From a virus: 27,615 nt of DNA. Location of the stretch: positions 1 to 27,615 of the IMG/VR virus record IMGVR_UViG_3300025652_000412; one strand, written 5' to 3'. Position 1 is the stretch's first letter; the number at the start of each line of letters is the position of its first letter. Shown here one piece after another: positions 21,065 to 27,615 of the stretch. The notes under the pieces are model-generated. The model did no database searches, was not told the DNA's origin, and saw only the letters and a program-made list of their open reading frames with translations. Made by a program: the position numbers and the translations under genes.

Positions 21065-21740
21065 AGATTTTGAATTAGATGTAGCTGATTATGTAGAAGA
21101 AGCGTTTGAGCGATGCGGGCTTGAGCTTCGCACTGGCTACGATCTCAAGACGGCACAGCGATCCCTTAACCTGATGCTTGCGGAGTGGGCTAATCGCGGG
21201 CTAAATCAGTGGACTATCAATCAAAAAACAATAAGTGCAGTGCAGGATACAACTGTATACACAATTGATACTACAAATCCCACTTCGGTGATTGACGTGC
21301 TTGATGTGTTTGTCAGAGAAACCGTGTCAGGTACGACCTCAGACTTGCCTTTAACAAAGCTGTCGCGAGCGGAATACGCGCACATTGCAACGAAAACAAG
21401 CACCGGAAAGCCAAATCAGTATTTTGTCGACAAACAGATAACTCCGACGATTACGGTGTGGCCTGCGCCAGACAAAAGCTCCGCTTACACCATTTACTTA
21501 AATGTACTGAGTCGCATGGATGACGCTGACGTGGGAACAAATACCATGGAAGTTCCGTTTCGATTTTATCCATGCCTTGCGGCTGGGCTTGCCTACTACA
21601 TAGCTTTGAAACGCACCCCTGATAAGGTGCCTTTGTTGAAACAACTTTATGAAGAGGAGTTTGAGCGGGCCTTGTCACAAGATCAGTCTCGTGCGAGCTT
21701 CCGTGTAGCCCCTGACTTGACTATTTACAGGATTGCCTAG
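21045..21740 (+). CDS. Head-tail adaptor, P22 gp4-like, 231 aa
   Basis: ATG 21045 (MATSGSKDFELDVADYVEEAFERCG) is chosen over ATG 21030, because the conserved start follows it directly. The helical bundle opening, YDLKTAQRSLNLMLAEWANRGLNQWT, is characteristic of gp4-type proteins that bind beneath the portal and keep packaged DNA inside. A beta-rich middle and a C-terminal helix (LLKQLYEEEFERALSQDQSR) follow. Family call is from memory and from context: it precedes SU10-type adaptor and nozzle genes. The stop overlaps the next start (TAGTG). Confidence 0.72.
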   Translation: MATSGSKDFELDVADYVEEAFERCGLELRTGYDLKTAQRSLNLMLAEWANRGLNQWTINQKTISAVQDTTVYTIDTTNPTSVIDVLDVFVRETVSGTTSDLPLTKLSRAEYAHIATKTSTGKPNQYFVDKQITPTITVWPAPDKSSAYTIYLNVLSRMDDADVGTNTMEVPFRFYPCLAAGLAYYIALKRTPDKVPLLKQLYEEEFERALSQDQSRASFRVAPDLTIYRIA

Positions 21741-22063
21741 TGTCGTTCAGCGGGGGCAAAAATGCTTACGGGATTTGCGACATTACTGGATTCCGATACA
21801 AGCTGAGGGACATGAAAAAAACGTGGGATGGTCTGCTTGTTGGTCCTGATCAATGGTCTACCAAGCATCCCCAGCTACAAAGAAAGCCCTCCACTTACGA
21901 TCCAGAGGCGGTAAGAAATGCGCGAATAGATCCATCAAGCGATGGCAACGATGGCAATTTTTTTATTGTGTACACAAATGTGGGCAACGGTATACTTGGA
22001 GCGCAACTCGATACTTTTGAGATTAACAGTGCTGTTGGCGCTGTGGAGGTCACGATAACATGA
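21740..22063 (+). CDS. Small phage protein, 107 aa, connector-region
   Basis: GTG 21740 overlaps the adaptor stop. MSFSGGKNAYGICDITGFRYKLRDMKKTWDGLLV is a pattern common in marine phages near adaptor genes. The CD pair and GFRYK resemble a short zinc-ribbon-like start, but only one Cys is present, so no metal site is claimed. The C-terminus is beta-rich. It is probably a minor neck or tail component. The end overlaps the next ATG (ATGA). Confidence 0.62.
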   Translation: MSFSGGKNAYGICDITGFRYKLRDMKKTWDGLLVGPDQWSTKHPQLQRKPSTYDPEAVRNARIDPSSDGNDGNFFIVYTNVGNGILGAQLDTFEINSAVGAVEVTIT

Positions 22064-22707
22064 GCTTTACGCTTGCGAGTCTGAAATCAACTATCAAAGA
22101 CTACCTACAAGTAGATGAGACCACATTCAACGCAAACTTGGATACCTTCATTCGCGAAAGCGAGGACCGTATTTTCAAAAACGTAGAATTGCCCGAACAG
22201 CGTCAAAACGTGACCGGAAGCATGACGGCTTCCAAGCGCTTTTTGGCTACGCCCTCGGATTTTTACGCGCCATTTTCTTTGGCGGTGATTGACAGCAACG
22301 TCTATCACTATTTAGAGTTCAAGCATCCCAGCTTTATAAAACAATACTCCCCAAACTCAACCACTGAGGGCAGGCCAAAATATTATTCTTTGTTTGACGA
22401 CACGGCTTTCGAGCTTTCGCCTGTGCCTAATTCTAATTATTCAGTTGAATTGCACTATTTATACAAACCGGGAAGTTTAACGGCAGAAAGTGACTCAGGT
22501 ACTACTTTGTTGTCTACCGAACACCCAGATCCTTTGTTATATGGGGCCTTGGTTGAGGCCGCAGTATTCTTAAAAGAGCCCATGGATGTTGTGCAGACCT
22601 TTGAGGCTCGGTTTAAGGAAGGGATCGCGAGAATGAAAAACGTCAGCGAAGGGCGTGCGACTCGTGATGAATATCGTTATGATTTATTGAGAATAGGTGT
22701 GACTTAA
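22060..22707 (+). CDS. Phage adaptor protein, SU10-type, 215 aa
   Basis: MSFTLASLKSTIKDYLQVDETTF and NANLDTFIRESEDRIFKNVELP are the start of the SU10-type adaptor family, which forms the ring between portal and tail nozzle in short-tailed phages. The beta-rich middle (HYLEFKHPSFIKQY) and the C-terminal helix (VVQTFEARFKEGIARMKN) fit. Its presence along with the gp4-like gene gives two connector layers. There are no catalytic motifs. It starts within the preceding stop. Confidence 0.78.
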   Translation: MSFTLASLKSTIKDYLQVDETTFNANLDTFIRESEDRIFKNVELPEQRQNVTGSMTASKRFLATPSDFYAPFSLAVIDSNVYHYLEFKHPSFIKQYSPNSTTEGRPKYYSLFDDTAFELSPVPNSNYSVELHYLYKPGSLTAESDSGTTLLSTEHPDPLLYGALVEAAVFLKEPMDVVQTFEARFKEGIARMKNVSEGRATRDEYRYDLLRIGVT

Positions 22708-22709
22708 AA

Positions 22710-23432
22710 ATGTCTAAAATCAGGGAGCTAGAGGGAAAAAAAATTGCCCTCTTGGGGCTAGGTGCCTCTCAAATCGATTACGTTATATCGGTAGAAAATA
22801 GCAAAGAATGGGACGAGGTATGGTGCATCAACTCATCTTTGTCTGTTTTTGAGTGTGATCGCGTTTTTATGATGGACCCAGCATCACGGTATTTAGATAC
22901 TGATGATGCGGGCAATCAAACCGACGTGATGCGTAAGTTATTGCCCACGTTTGATAAACCAATTTACTCATGTGAGCTTGATGACAGGGTGCCTGCGCTT
23001 GTTGAGTATCCTATCGTTGACGTCATTGAAGATCAAAAATGTGCATATTTGAACAACACTGTAGCGTATGCGATTGCATTTGGACTGTATAACAAAGTTG
23101 GCCATATGGATCTTTTCGGCATGGATTTTAGTTATAAGCACAACCTACATTTTGCCGAAGCAGGCCGTGGGTGCGTGGAGTTTTGGATATCCCGTTGCAT
23201 AAGCGACGGCGTGAGCATCGGCGCGAGCCCTCGATCCGCTCTGTTAGACAGCAATGTTGACCCCCATGAGCGCCTTTATGGATATCATCGTCTTGAAGAC
23301 CCGTTGATGGCATTGACCGACCAGTCTGGACAGTGGATTGTCTGTCACCAATCTCGATTTGCTGAAGCGCAAGAAAAGTACGATTTCCAGCGAATCGAAA
23401 TGCCTAGCGCGCCGGAGCCATACAAAGGATGA
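22710..23432 (+). CDS. Rossmann-like enzyme candidate (DUF115/MAF-like), 240 aa
   Basis: Residues 11-20 (KIALLGLGAS) form a beta-strand and Gly-rich loop like a nucleotide-binding Rossmann motif. WDEVWCINSS, DRVFMMDPASRYLDTDD and LNNTVAYAIAFG follow, and then LFGMDFSYKHNLHFAEAGRGCVEFW. The layout resembles the DUF115/MAF group, some of which act on nucleotide-sugar or pterin diphosphate substrates. Such proteins occur in marine phages, from memory, with unknown substrate. It is odd inside a tail operon and may modify a virion or host surface molecule. It overlaps the next gene. The nucleotide-binding role is inference. Confidence 0.6.
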   Translation: MSKIRELEGKKIALLGLGASQIDYVISVENSKEWDEVWCINSSLSVFECDRVFMMDPASRYLDTDDAGNQTDVMRKLLPTFDKPIYSCELDDRVPALVEYPIVDVIEDQKCAYLNNTVAYAIAFGLYNKVGHMDLFGMDFSYKHNLHFAEAGRGCVEFWISRCISDGVSIGASPRSALLDSNVDPHERLYGYHRLEDPLMALTDQSGQWIVCHQSRFAEAQEKYDFQRIEMPSAPEPYKG

Positions 23433-23719
23433 TGGGCGCAAATATAGGCGCTTCTCTCGGGCAGGTCATGGTTGCTACGTCTGACAATCGGGGTCATGAG
23501 CCAGAGTTTTGGGCAGAGGTCGCAACCAACAAAATTTTGCAGATATCTGAGGACGCTCCACCCCACATTAGACAACAAGCCGAGGCTTTTCGGAATGAGG
23601 TGTATAGTGTTATTCTTCGCGGAATGAAAAATGCTATTTTTTCAGATAGAACTACAATCGCTCAGACATTGCGAGGTCAGGGGCACACACAGTTTGCGGA
23701 TATTTTAAAGGAGCTTTGA
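23429..23719 (+). CDS. Small helical phage protein, 96 aa
   Basis: The start overlaps the previous stop, with two ATG codons in tandem (23429 and 23432). MMGANIGASLGQVMVATSDNRGHEPEFWAE leads to helices with APPHIRQQAEAFRNEV and TLRGQGHTQFADILKEL. The pattern DNRGHxPEFWAE...APPHIRQQAEAF is one I recall from marine phages, function unknown. It is soluble and compact, with no catalytic motif. It is likely a tail-assembly or connector helper by position. Confidence 0.65.
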   Translation: MMGANIGASLGQVMVATSDNRGHEPEFWAEVATNKILQISEDAPPHIRQQAEAFRNEVYSVILRGMKNAIFSDRTTIAQTLRGQGHTQFADILKEL

Positions 23720-23720
23720 T

Positions 23721-24149
23721 ATGGCCATCACTTCTGCAATTTGCACGAGCTTTAAGCAAGAGTGTCTTGTTGGCACTCATAATTTCACAGCTAGTTCTGG
23801 CAATACTTTTAAGCTGGCTTTATACACAAGCTCAGCTACTTTGGGCGCGAGCACCACAGCCTTTACCACCACGGGGCAGTCCTCTGGAACCAATTACTCC
23901 TCGGGCGGCGGTACGTTAACGAGTGTAACGCCAGTCGCCGCTGGAACAACAGCAGTTTGCGATTTTGCAGACCTCACTTTTGGCACTGCAACCGTTACGG
24001 CTAGAGGAGCCCTGATATACAATTCTTCGGCTTCAAGCAAAGCCGTTTGCGCTTTGGATTTCGGGGGCGACAAAACCTCTACCGCAGGAAATTTTACTGT
24101 TGTATTTCCGTCACCCACCGCGACGGGCGCGATCATTAGGCTGGCGTAA
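23721..24149 (+). CDS. Phage minor structural protein, beta-rich, 142 aa
   Basis: AAGGAG precedes ATG 23721. MAITSAICTSFKQE leads to LALYTSSATLGAST, then GTNYSSGGGTLTSVTP, ARGALIYNSS and ALDFGGDKTSTAG. This is a small beta-sandwich type protein I recall in many phages (ending AIIRLA), likely a minor tail or neck component. It is Thr/Ser/Gly-rich, with no signal peptide and no enzyme motif. It directly precedes the nozzle gene. Confidence 0.68.
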   Translation: MAITSAICTSFKQECLVGTHNFTASSGNTFKLALYTSSATLGASTTAFTTTGQSSGTNYSSGGGTLTSVTPVAAGTTAVCDFADLTFGTATVTARGALIYNSSASSKAVCALDFGGDKTSTAGNFTVVFPSPTATGAIIRLA

Positions 24150-24155
24150 TGCCAA

Positions 24156-26051
24156 ATGCCACTGCAAACGCTTAATTTTAATCCGGGGATTGACAAAGAG
24201 GCTACAGATTACTCGGCAAAGGGAGGCTGGGTTGATGGCAACCTTGTTAGGTTCCGCAAAGGCAGAGTCGAAAAAATTGGTGGCTGGACTAAGCTGGGCG
24301 CTAATGCTTTTCTTGGCATTTGCCGCGCTTTGCATAGCTGGATTGAGTTGGGCGGCACTCGGTATCTGGGACTCGGCACGACGTTTAAGTATTACATCGA
24401 AGAAGGTAATGCCTACAATGATGTGACGCCGATTCGCTCTACAACGAGCGCAGGAGATGTTACTTTTTCCGCCTCAGACGGCTCTTCTACAATTACTGTG
24501 ACCGACACTGGGCATGGCGCAGTCAATAATGATTTTGTAACTTTTAGTGGGGCCGCCACGCTCGGCGGCAACATTACTGCGGCAGTAATGAATCAAGAAT
24601 ATCAAATTAGTTTGGTAACCTCTGCAAACGCTTACGAAATTACAGCAAAAGATACTTCTGGTGTCACCGTAACTGCAAATTCTTCTGACACCGGCAATGG
24701 CGGCTCTTCGGTTGTCGGAACCTATCAAATAAATGTAGGGCTAAATGTTTATTTGGCATCCACGGGCTGGTCCGTTGGAACGTGGGGAGATGGCGGGTGG
24801 GGGTCTACCTCCCCGACTTCTGACATTAATCAACTTAGACTCTGGACCCACGACAATTTTGGCGAAAATCTAATTATCAATCCTCGCGGCGGTGGCATTT
24901 TCCGTTGGCTGGACAGTGGAGGCTTTGGCACAAGAGCGGCAAAATTATCGACAACTAGCGGGGCAAACTTAGTTCCCACGGTGGGCCTGCAAGTCATTAC
25001 CTCGGAAGTCGACAGACACCTTATTGTGCTTGGCGCGGATCCTATTAGCGGGGGGTCTCGCACGGGCGTGCTTGACCCCATGCTTGTAGCCTTTTCTGAC
25101 GCCGAAAATGAGTTGGATTTTGAGCCATTAGCCACTAATTCTGCCGGTTCACTTAGAATTTCTTCGGGCTCATTTATCGTGGGTGCGACCAAAAGCCGTC
25201 AGGAAATATTGATCTGGACAGATACCAGCCTGTACTCCATGGCTTTTATCGGACCGCCTTTGACTTTTGCTGTCAACTTGGTGAACGAGGGCGCGGGGCT
25301 TATTGGTCCAAAAGCGGCGGTAACAGCGCCTAGCGGCGTGTTTTTTGCCTCTAAAACTGGGTTTTATGTATACAACGGCGCAGTCCAAAAACTACCTTGC
25401 ACGGTGCAAGAATATGTTTTTAACGATCTGGACTTGAGTCAAGCGTTTAAGTGTCACATGGGCTTGAACTCGGAATATGGAGAAATGTGGTTTTTCTATC
25501 CAAGCATTGAGGATGGCACGCAAGAAATATCTCGCTACATCATTTATAACTATGAAGAAAACCACTGGTCTATTGGGAGCTTGGTGCGATACGCATGGCT
25601 CGATGCAGGCATTGAGGACGCCCCAGTTGCGGCCGCCACAAGCTCATCTGAACAATTTATTTTTGAGCATGAAACGGGCTACGACGATTTGAACGCAGGA
25701 ATGTCTGATGTATTTATTGAAAGCGCAGACATCGATGTCGGCTCTGGTGAAGACTTCAGTTTTGTCAAAAAAGTAATTCCAGACGTCAATTTTATATTCG
25801 AGCCGTCCGTTTCAAACAATGCGGCGGTCAACTTTGTTTTGAAGCGCAGGAACTACCCCGGCGACTCGCTTATTACGGACAGCACCTCTCAGATTGAGGC
25901 GACCACTCAGTTCAAAAACCTTCGGAGCCGCGCTCGTCAAATTGTTTTGCGATTTGAGAGTGACGATGATCTAACGGGAAGCGACGCGCTTGGATATAAA
26001 TGGAGGATAGGGGCGACCCGTGTCGATATACAACCAAGTGGCAGGCGATAA
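24156..26051 (+). CDS. Tail nozzle / gp10-like stabilisation protein, 631 aa
   Basis: The N-terminal DGNLVRFRKGRVEKIGGW (27-44) is the hallmark of P22 gp10/T7 gp12-like tail nozzle proteins, which continue the DNA channel below the adaptor ring. The long beta-rich body contains propeller-like strands (for example LRLWTHDNFGENLIINPRGGG, RQEILIWTDTSLYSMAFIGPP). An inserted domain of about 60-100 residues (near 98-190, Ser/Thr/Gly-rich) resembles a bacterial Ig-like fold. The length fits P22 gp10 (472) or T7 gp12 (794). ATG 24156 is used; an ATG at 24149 is out of frame. The gene ends in TAATG with the next gene. Confidence 0.78.
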   Translation: MPLQTLNFNPGIDKEATDYSAKGGWVDGNLVRFRKGRVEKIGGWTKLGANAFLGICRALHSWIELGGTRYLGLGTTFKYYIEEGNAYNDVTPIRSTTSAGDVTFSASDGSSTITVTDTGHGAVNNDFVTFSGAATLGGNITAAVMNQEYQISLVTSANAYEITAKDTSGVTVTANSSDTGNGGSSVVGTYQINVGLNVYLASTGWSVGTWGDGGWGSTSPTSDINQLRLWTHDNFGENLIINPRGGGIFRWLDSGGFGTRAAKLSTTSGANLVPTVGLQVITSEVDRHLIVLGADPISGGSRTGVLDPMLVAFSDAENELDFEPLATNSAGSLRISSGSFIVGATKSRQEILIWTDTSLYSMAFIGPPLTFAVNLVNEGAGLIGPKAAVTAPSGVFFASKTGFYVYNGAVQKLPCTVQEYVFNDLDLSQAFKCHMGLNSEYGEMWFFYPSIEDGTQEISRYIIYNYEENHWSIGSLVRYAWLDAGIEDAPVAAATSSSEQFIFEHETGYDDLNAGMSDVFIESADIDVGSGEDFSFVKKVIPDVNFIFEPSVSNNAAVNFVLKRRNYPGDSLITDSTSQIEATTQFKNLRSRARQIVLRFESDDDLTGSDALGYKWRIGATRVDIQPSGRR

Positions 26052-26368
26052 TGAGCGCTTTATTGCCCACTCAGCTTCCGCTCAGCGCAAGACCGGGCAA
26101 TAAAGTTGATGCAGACATTTTCAACCGGCTTGTTAGAATACTGGAACTTAACCTTGGTGGCGTGGATTTCAGCATTTCGCCGCACTTTAACGCGACAGAA
26201 ATCTCCCAACTGCAATTTGCCACGGGAGCCATAATCTACAATACTACGCTTGAGATACACCAAGCCTTTGACGGCACGGTGTTCCGTAACTTATATGAGC
26301 ATCAGTCTTATCCGACTGGGCTCGGAATAACGGCCAATGTTGGGACCGTAACGGTGAGTACGCCATGA
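26051..26368 (+). CDS. Short fibre-like tail protein, 105 aa
   Basis: ATG 26051 overlaps the nozzle stop, so a start further upstream at 26000 is not needed. The protein has a helical start (KVDADIFNRLVRILELN), then FATGAIIYNTTLEIHQAFDGTVFRNL. This is the IxYNT...DGTxxRxL pattern of tail-fibre ends. It finishes with TGLGITANVGTVTVSTP (89-105), closely matching the repeat of the 241-aa protein at 2808. It may be a base or cap to which that repeat protein attaches. Short length and position fit a tail spike adaptor; function is inferred. Confidence 0.62.
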   Translation: MSALLPTQLPLSARPGNKVDADIFNRLVRILELNLGGVDFSISPHFNATEISQLQFATGAIIYNTTLEIHQAFDGTVFRNLYEHQSYPTGLGITANVGTVTVSTP

Positions 26369-27615
26369 ATCAATTTCTTCAACAAAGAATTTCTGCCATG
26401 GCTGGAATGCCTGCACAACCACAAGCGCCGATGATGATGGCGCGGGGCGGAGAAGTAGACACCAACGCAATTGATCTTCAAGACCCTCAAGTTCAATCTG
26501 ACATCGCAATGTCGGCGGAAATGCCAACAGACCCCAACACTGGGCTGAGAGAAACCATTGCTACGCTGATGCAGGATGCCGCCACAGCGGACGATCCGCT
26601 CGACGCCAAGGTTGCCTTGGGCTTCGCTCAAGCGGCAGAAGTTGGGACTCAAGCGCCCATGGCAGACATGGCCGTGCAACTTTCTCAGGCGGGCCGAGGC
26701 CCTGACGTTACTTTGGCTCACTTAGCGCCCGGCGAGGTTGTCTTGCCTCCGCAGATGATGGCTGATGCAGACTTTGAGCGAATTGTCGGCGAAAGATTCG
26801 AGGAGCTTGATTTAGATCCAGAACAATATGTAGTTGGCTCTGGTATCGCTTCTCTTAACCCCATTACTGGATTGGAAGAATTTGGTTGGTTTAGCAAGAC
26901 TTGGAAGTCTGTAAAAAAAGTTGCTAAGAAGGTAGTCAAGCCTATCGCCCAAGTCGCGCAATTTATACCCGGCCCTTGGCAAGTGCCTGCGGCCATGATT
27001 ACCAAAGGGTATGCGGCTTATGACGCCATTAAATCTGGCAATCCCTTAGCAGGGATAGCCGCTCTCGCCGCACCTATGCCCGGCGGAAGCGGAGGAGGCG
27101 GTTTCCAAATACCCGGTTTTGGCGGAAAAGGCGGTATTTCAGTCCCCGGTTTTGGCGGCGGCACATTTGGGAGCGGAAGCGGAGGAATTGCAAACTTGAC
27201 TAATTCAGCAGGTGGCGGCTCTAATATTTTTGGGGACATTTACGAGTACATTATGCCGGGTGCCGACAACCAAGGGTTGTTGGGCAACCTCGGAGAGACC
27301 TTTGGCATTGGAGGAGGAGGAAAAAGCGCGGCAGATATTTTGACCGAGGCCGCTCAAAACAACACACAGGTTCAAGAGATTATTAGGCAGGGCGGAGCGG
27401 CTGGCCTGACTCCAGAGCAAATTTTAGCTCAAGCGCAACAATCTGGCGCGATCAGCCCCTACACTGGCAAGGGGCTTTTGGGGTCTCTTGGAGAGTTTGT
27501 TTTTGCTGGCGATGATAATCAAAACGCCTTACAAAATCTTGGCGGCATCCTCGGCTTAGGCGGAGGTCAGCAAGGCGGTCAGCAGGGCAACCTCTTGAGT
27601 AGCCTGCTCGGAGGC
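26365..27615 (+). CDS. Gly-rich internal/ejection-type protein, partial (417 aa visible)
   Basis: ATG 26365 overlaps the previous stop, and the frame stays open to the window end. The N-terminus is Met/Gln-rich, followed by GRGPDVTLAHLAPGEVVLPPQMM, a motif I recall from phage virion proteins. Residues ~173-235 form a basic amphipathic helix (TWKSVKKVAKKVVKPIAQV) and a hydrophobic helix. A long Gly-rich, low-complexity region follows (GGSGGGGF, FGGKGG, GIGGGG). An amphipathic helix with Gly-rich spacers suggests membrane insertion, as in podovirus ejection proteins. The C-terminus, and hence full size or any transglycosylase domain, is outside the window. Confidence 0.65.
   Translation, partial: MNQFLQQRISAMAGMPAQPQAPMMMARGGEVDTNAIDLQDPQVQSDIAMSAEMPTDPNTGLRETIATLMQDAATADDPLDAKVALGFAQAAEVGTQAPMADMAVQLSQAGRGPDVTLAHLAPGEVVLPPQMMADADFERIVGERFEELDLDPEQYVVGSGIASLNPITGLEEFGWFSKTWKSVKKVAKKVVKPIAQVAQFIPGPWQVPAAMITKGYAAYDAIKSGNPLAGIAALAAPMPGGSGGGGFQIPGFGGKGGISVPGFGGGTFGSGSGGIANLTNSAGGGSNIFGDIYEYIMPGADNQGLLGNLGETFGIGGGGKSAADILTEAAQNNTQVQEIIRQGGAAGLTPEQILAQAQQSGAISPYTGKGLLGSLGEFVFAGDDNQNALQNLGGILGLGGGQQGGQQGNLLSSLLGG

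Noticed and set aside
21740-22063. Zinc ribbon in the 107-aa protein
   Set aside because: Only one Cys is present, so no metal site can be formed by the usual pattern.
26000-26050. Upstream start (26000) for the 105-aa protein
   Set aside because: This part overlaps the conserved end of the nozzle gene, and ATG 26051 lies in the usual TAATG coupling.
1-27615. tRNA genes
   Set aside because: No cloverleaf with a T-loop GTTCRA pattern was noticed on either strand.

Overview
The window looks like the structural, packaging and lysis region of a tailed-phage genome, free or integrated. It is not an ordinary bacterial chromosome segment. From position 804 onward every gene lies on the + strand and is tightly packed, mostly with ATGA, TAATG or GTGA start/stop overlaps. 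The gene content is terminase, portal, scaffold, major capsid, adaptors, tail nozzle, tail fibres, lysozyme and holins. Many proteins resemble, from memory, families common in uncultured marine phages, so a marine Gram-negative (proteobacterial) host is my inference. The P22-like large portal, gp4/SU10-type adaptors, gp10-type nozzle and lack of a tape-measure or sheath gene suggest a short-tailed (podovirus-like) virion. No small terminase, tRNA, CRISPR array or replication gene was recognised.

Region by region: (a) 1-603, minus strand: a 43-aa gene followed by a SprT-like HExxH metalloprotease that runs off the left edge. (b) 604-803: divergent control region. (c) 804-1968: small unknown genes, with a second promoter near 1609-1637 that shares a 15-bp element with the leftward promoter. 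(d) 1965-2762: serine recombinase. (e) 2808-6409: repeat-rich tail-fibre/adhesion module, including a probable seven-bladed LVIVD propeller and a tail assembly chaperone. (f) 6416-8850: membrane and lysis module with several holin-like proteins and a GH24 lysozyme. (g) 8843-16589: large terminase, portal, GroES-like co-chaperonin, scaffold, capsid-associated proteins and major capsid protein, closed by a strong rho-independent terminator at 16614-16637. (h) 16714-20368: two structural beta-rich proteins, then small Lys-rich proteins and two proteins with canonical EF-hand loops. (i) 20369-27615: head-tail adaptors, a Rossmann-like enzyme, the tail nozzle, a short fibre-like protein and a Gly-rich protein cut by the right edge.

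Working together: TerL packages DNA through the portal into a shell built by scaffold and capsid protein, perhaps folded with host GroEL plus the phage co-chaperonin. Adaptors and nozzle close the head, fibres bind the host, and holins plus lysozyme release progeny. The least explained parts are the basic/EF-hand cluster (17847-20368), the Rossmann-like enzyme in the tail module, and the divergent control region with SprT and the shared promoter element.
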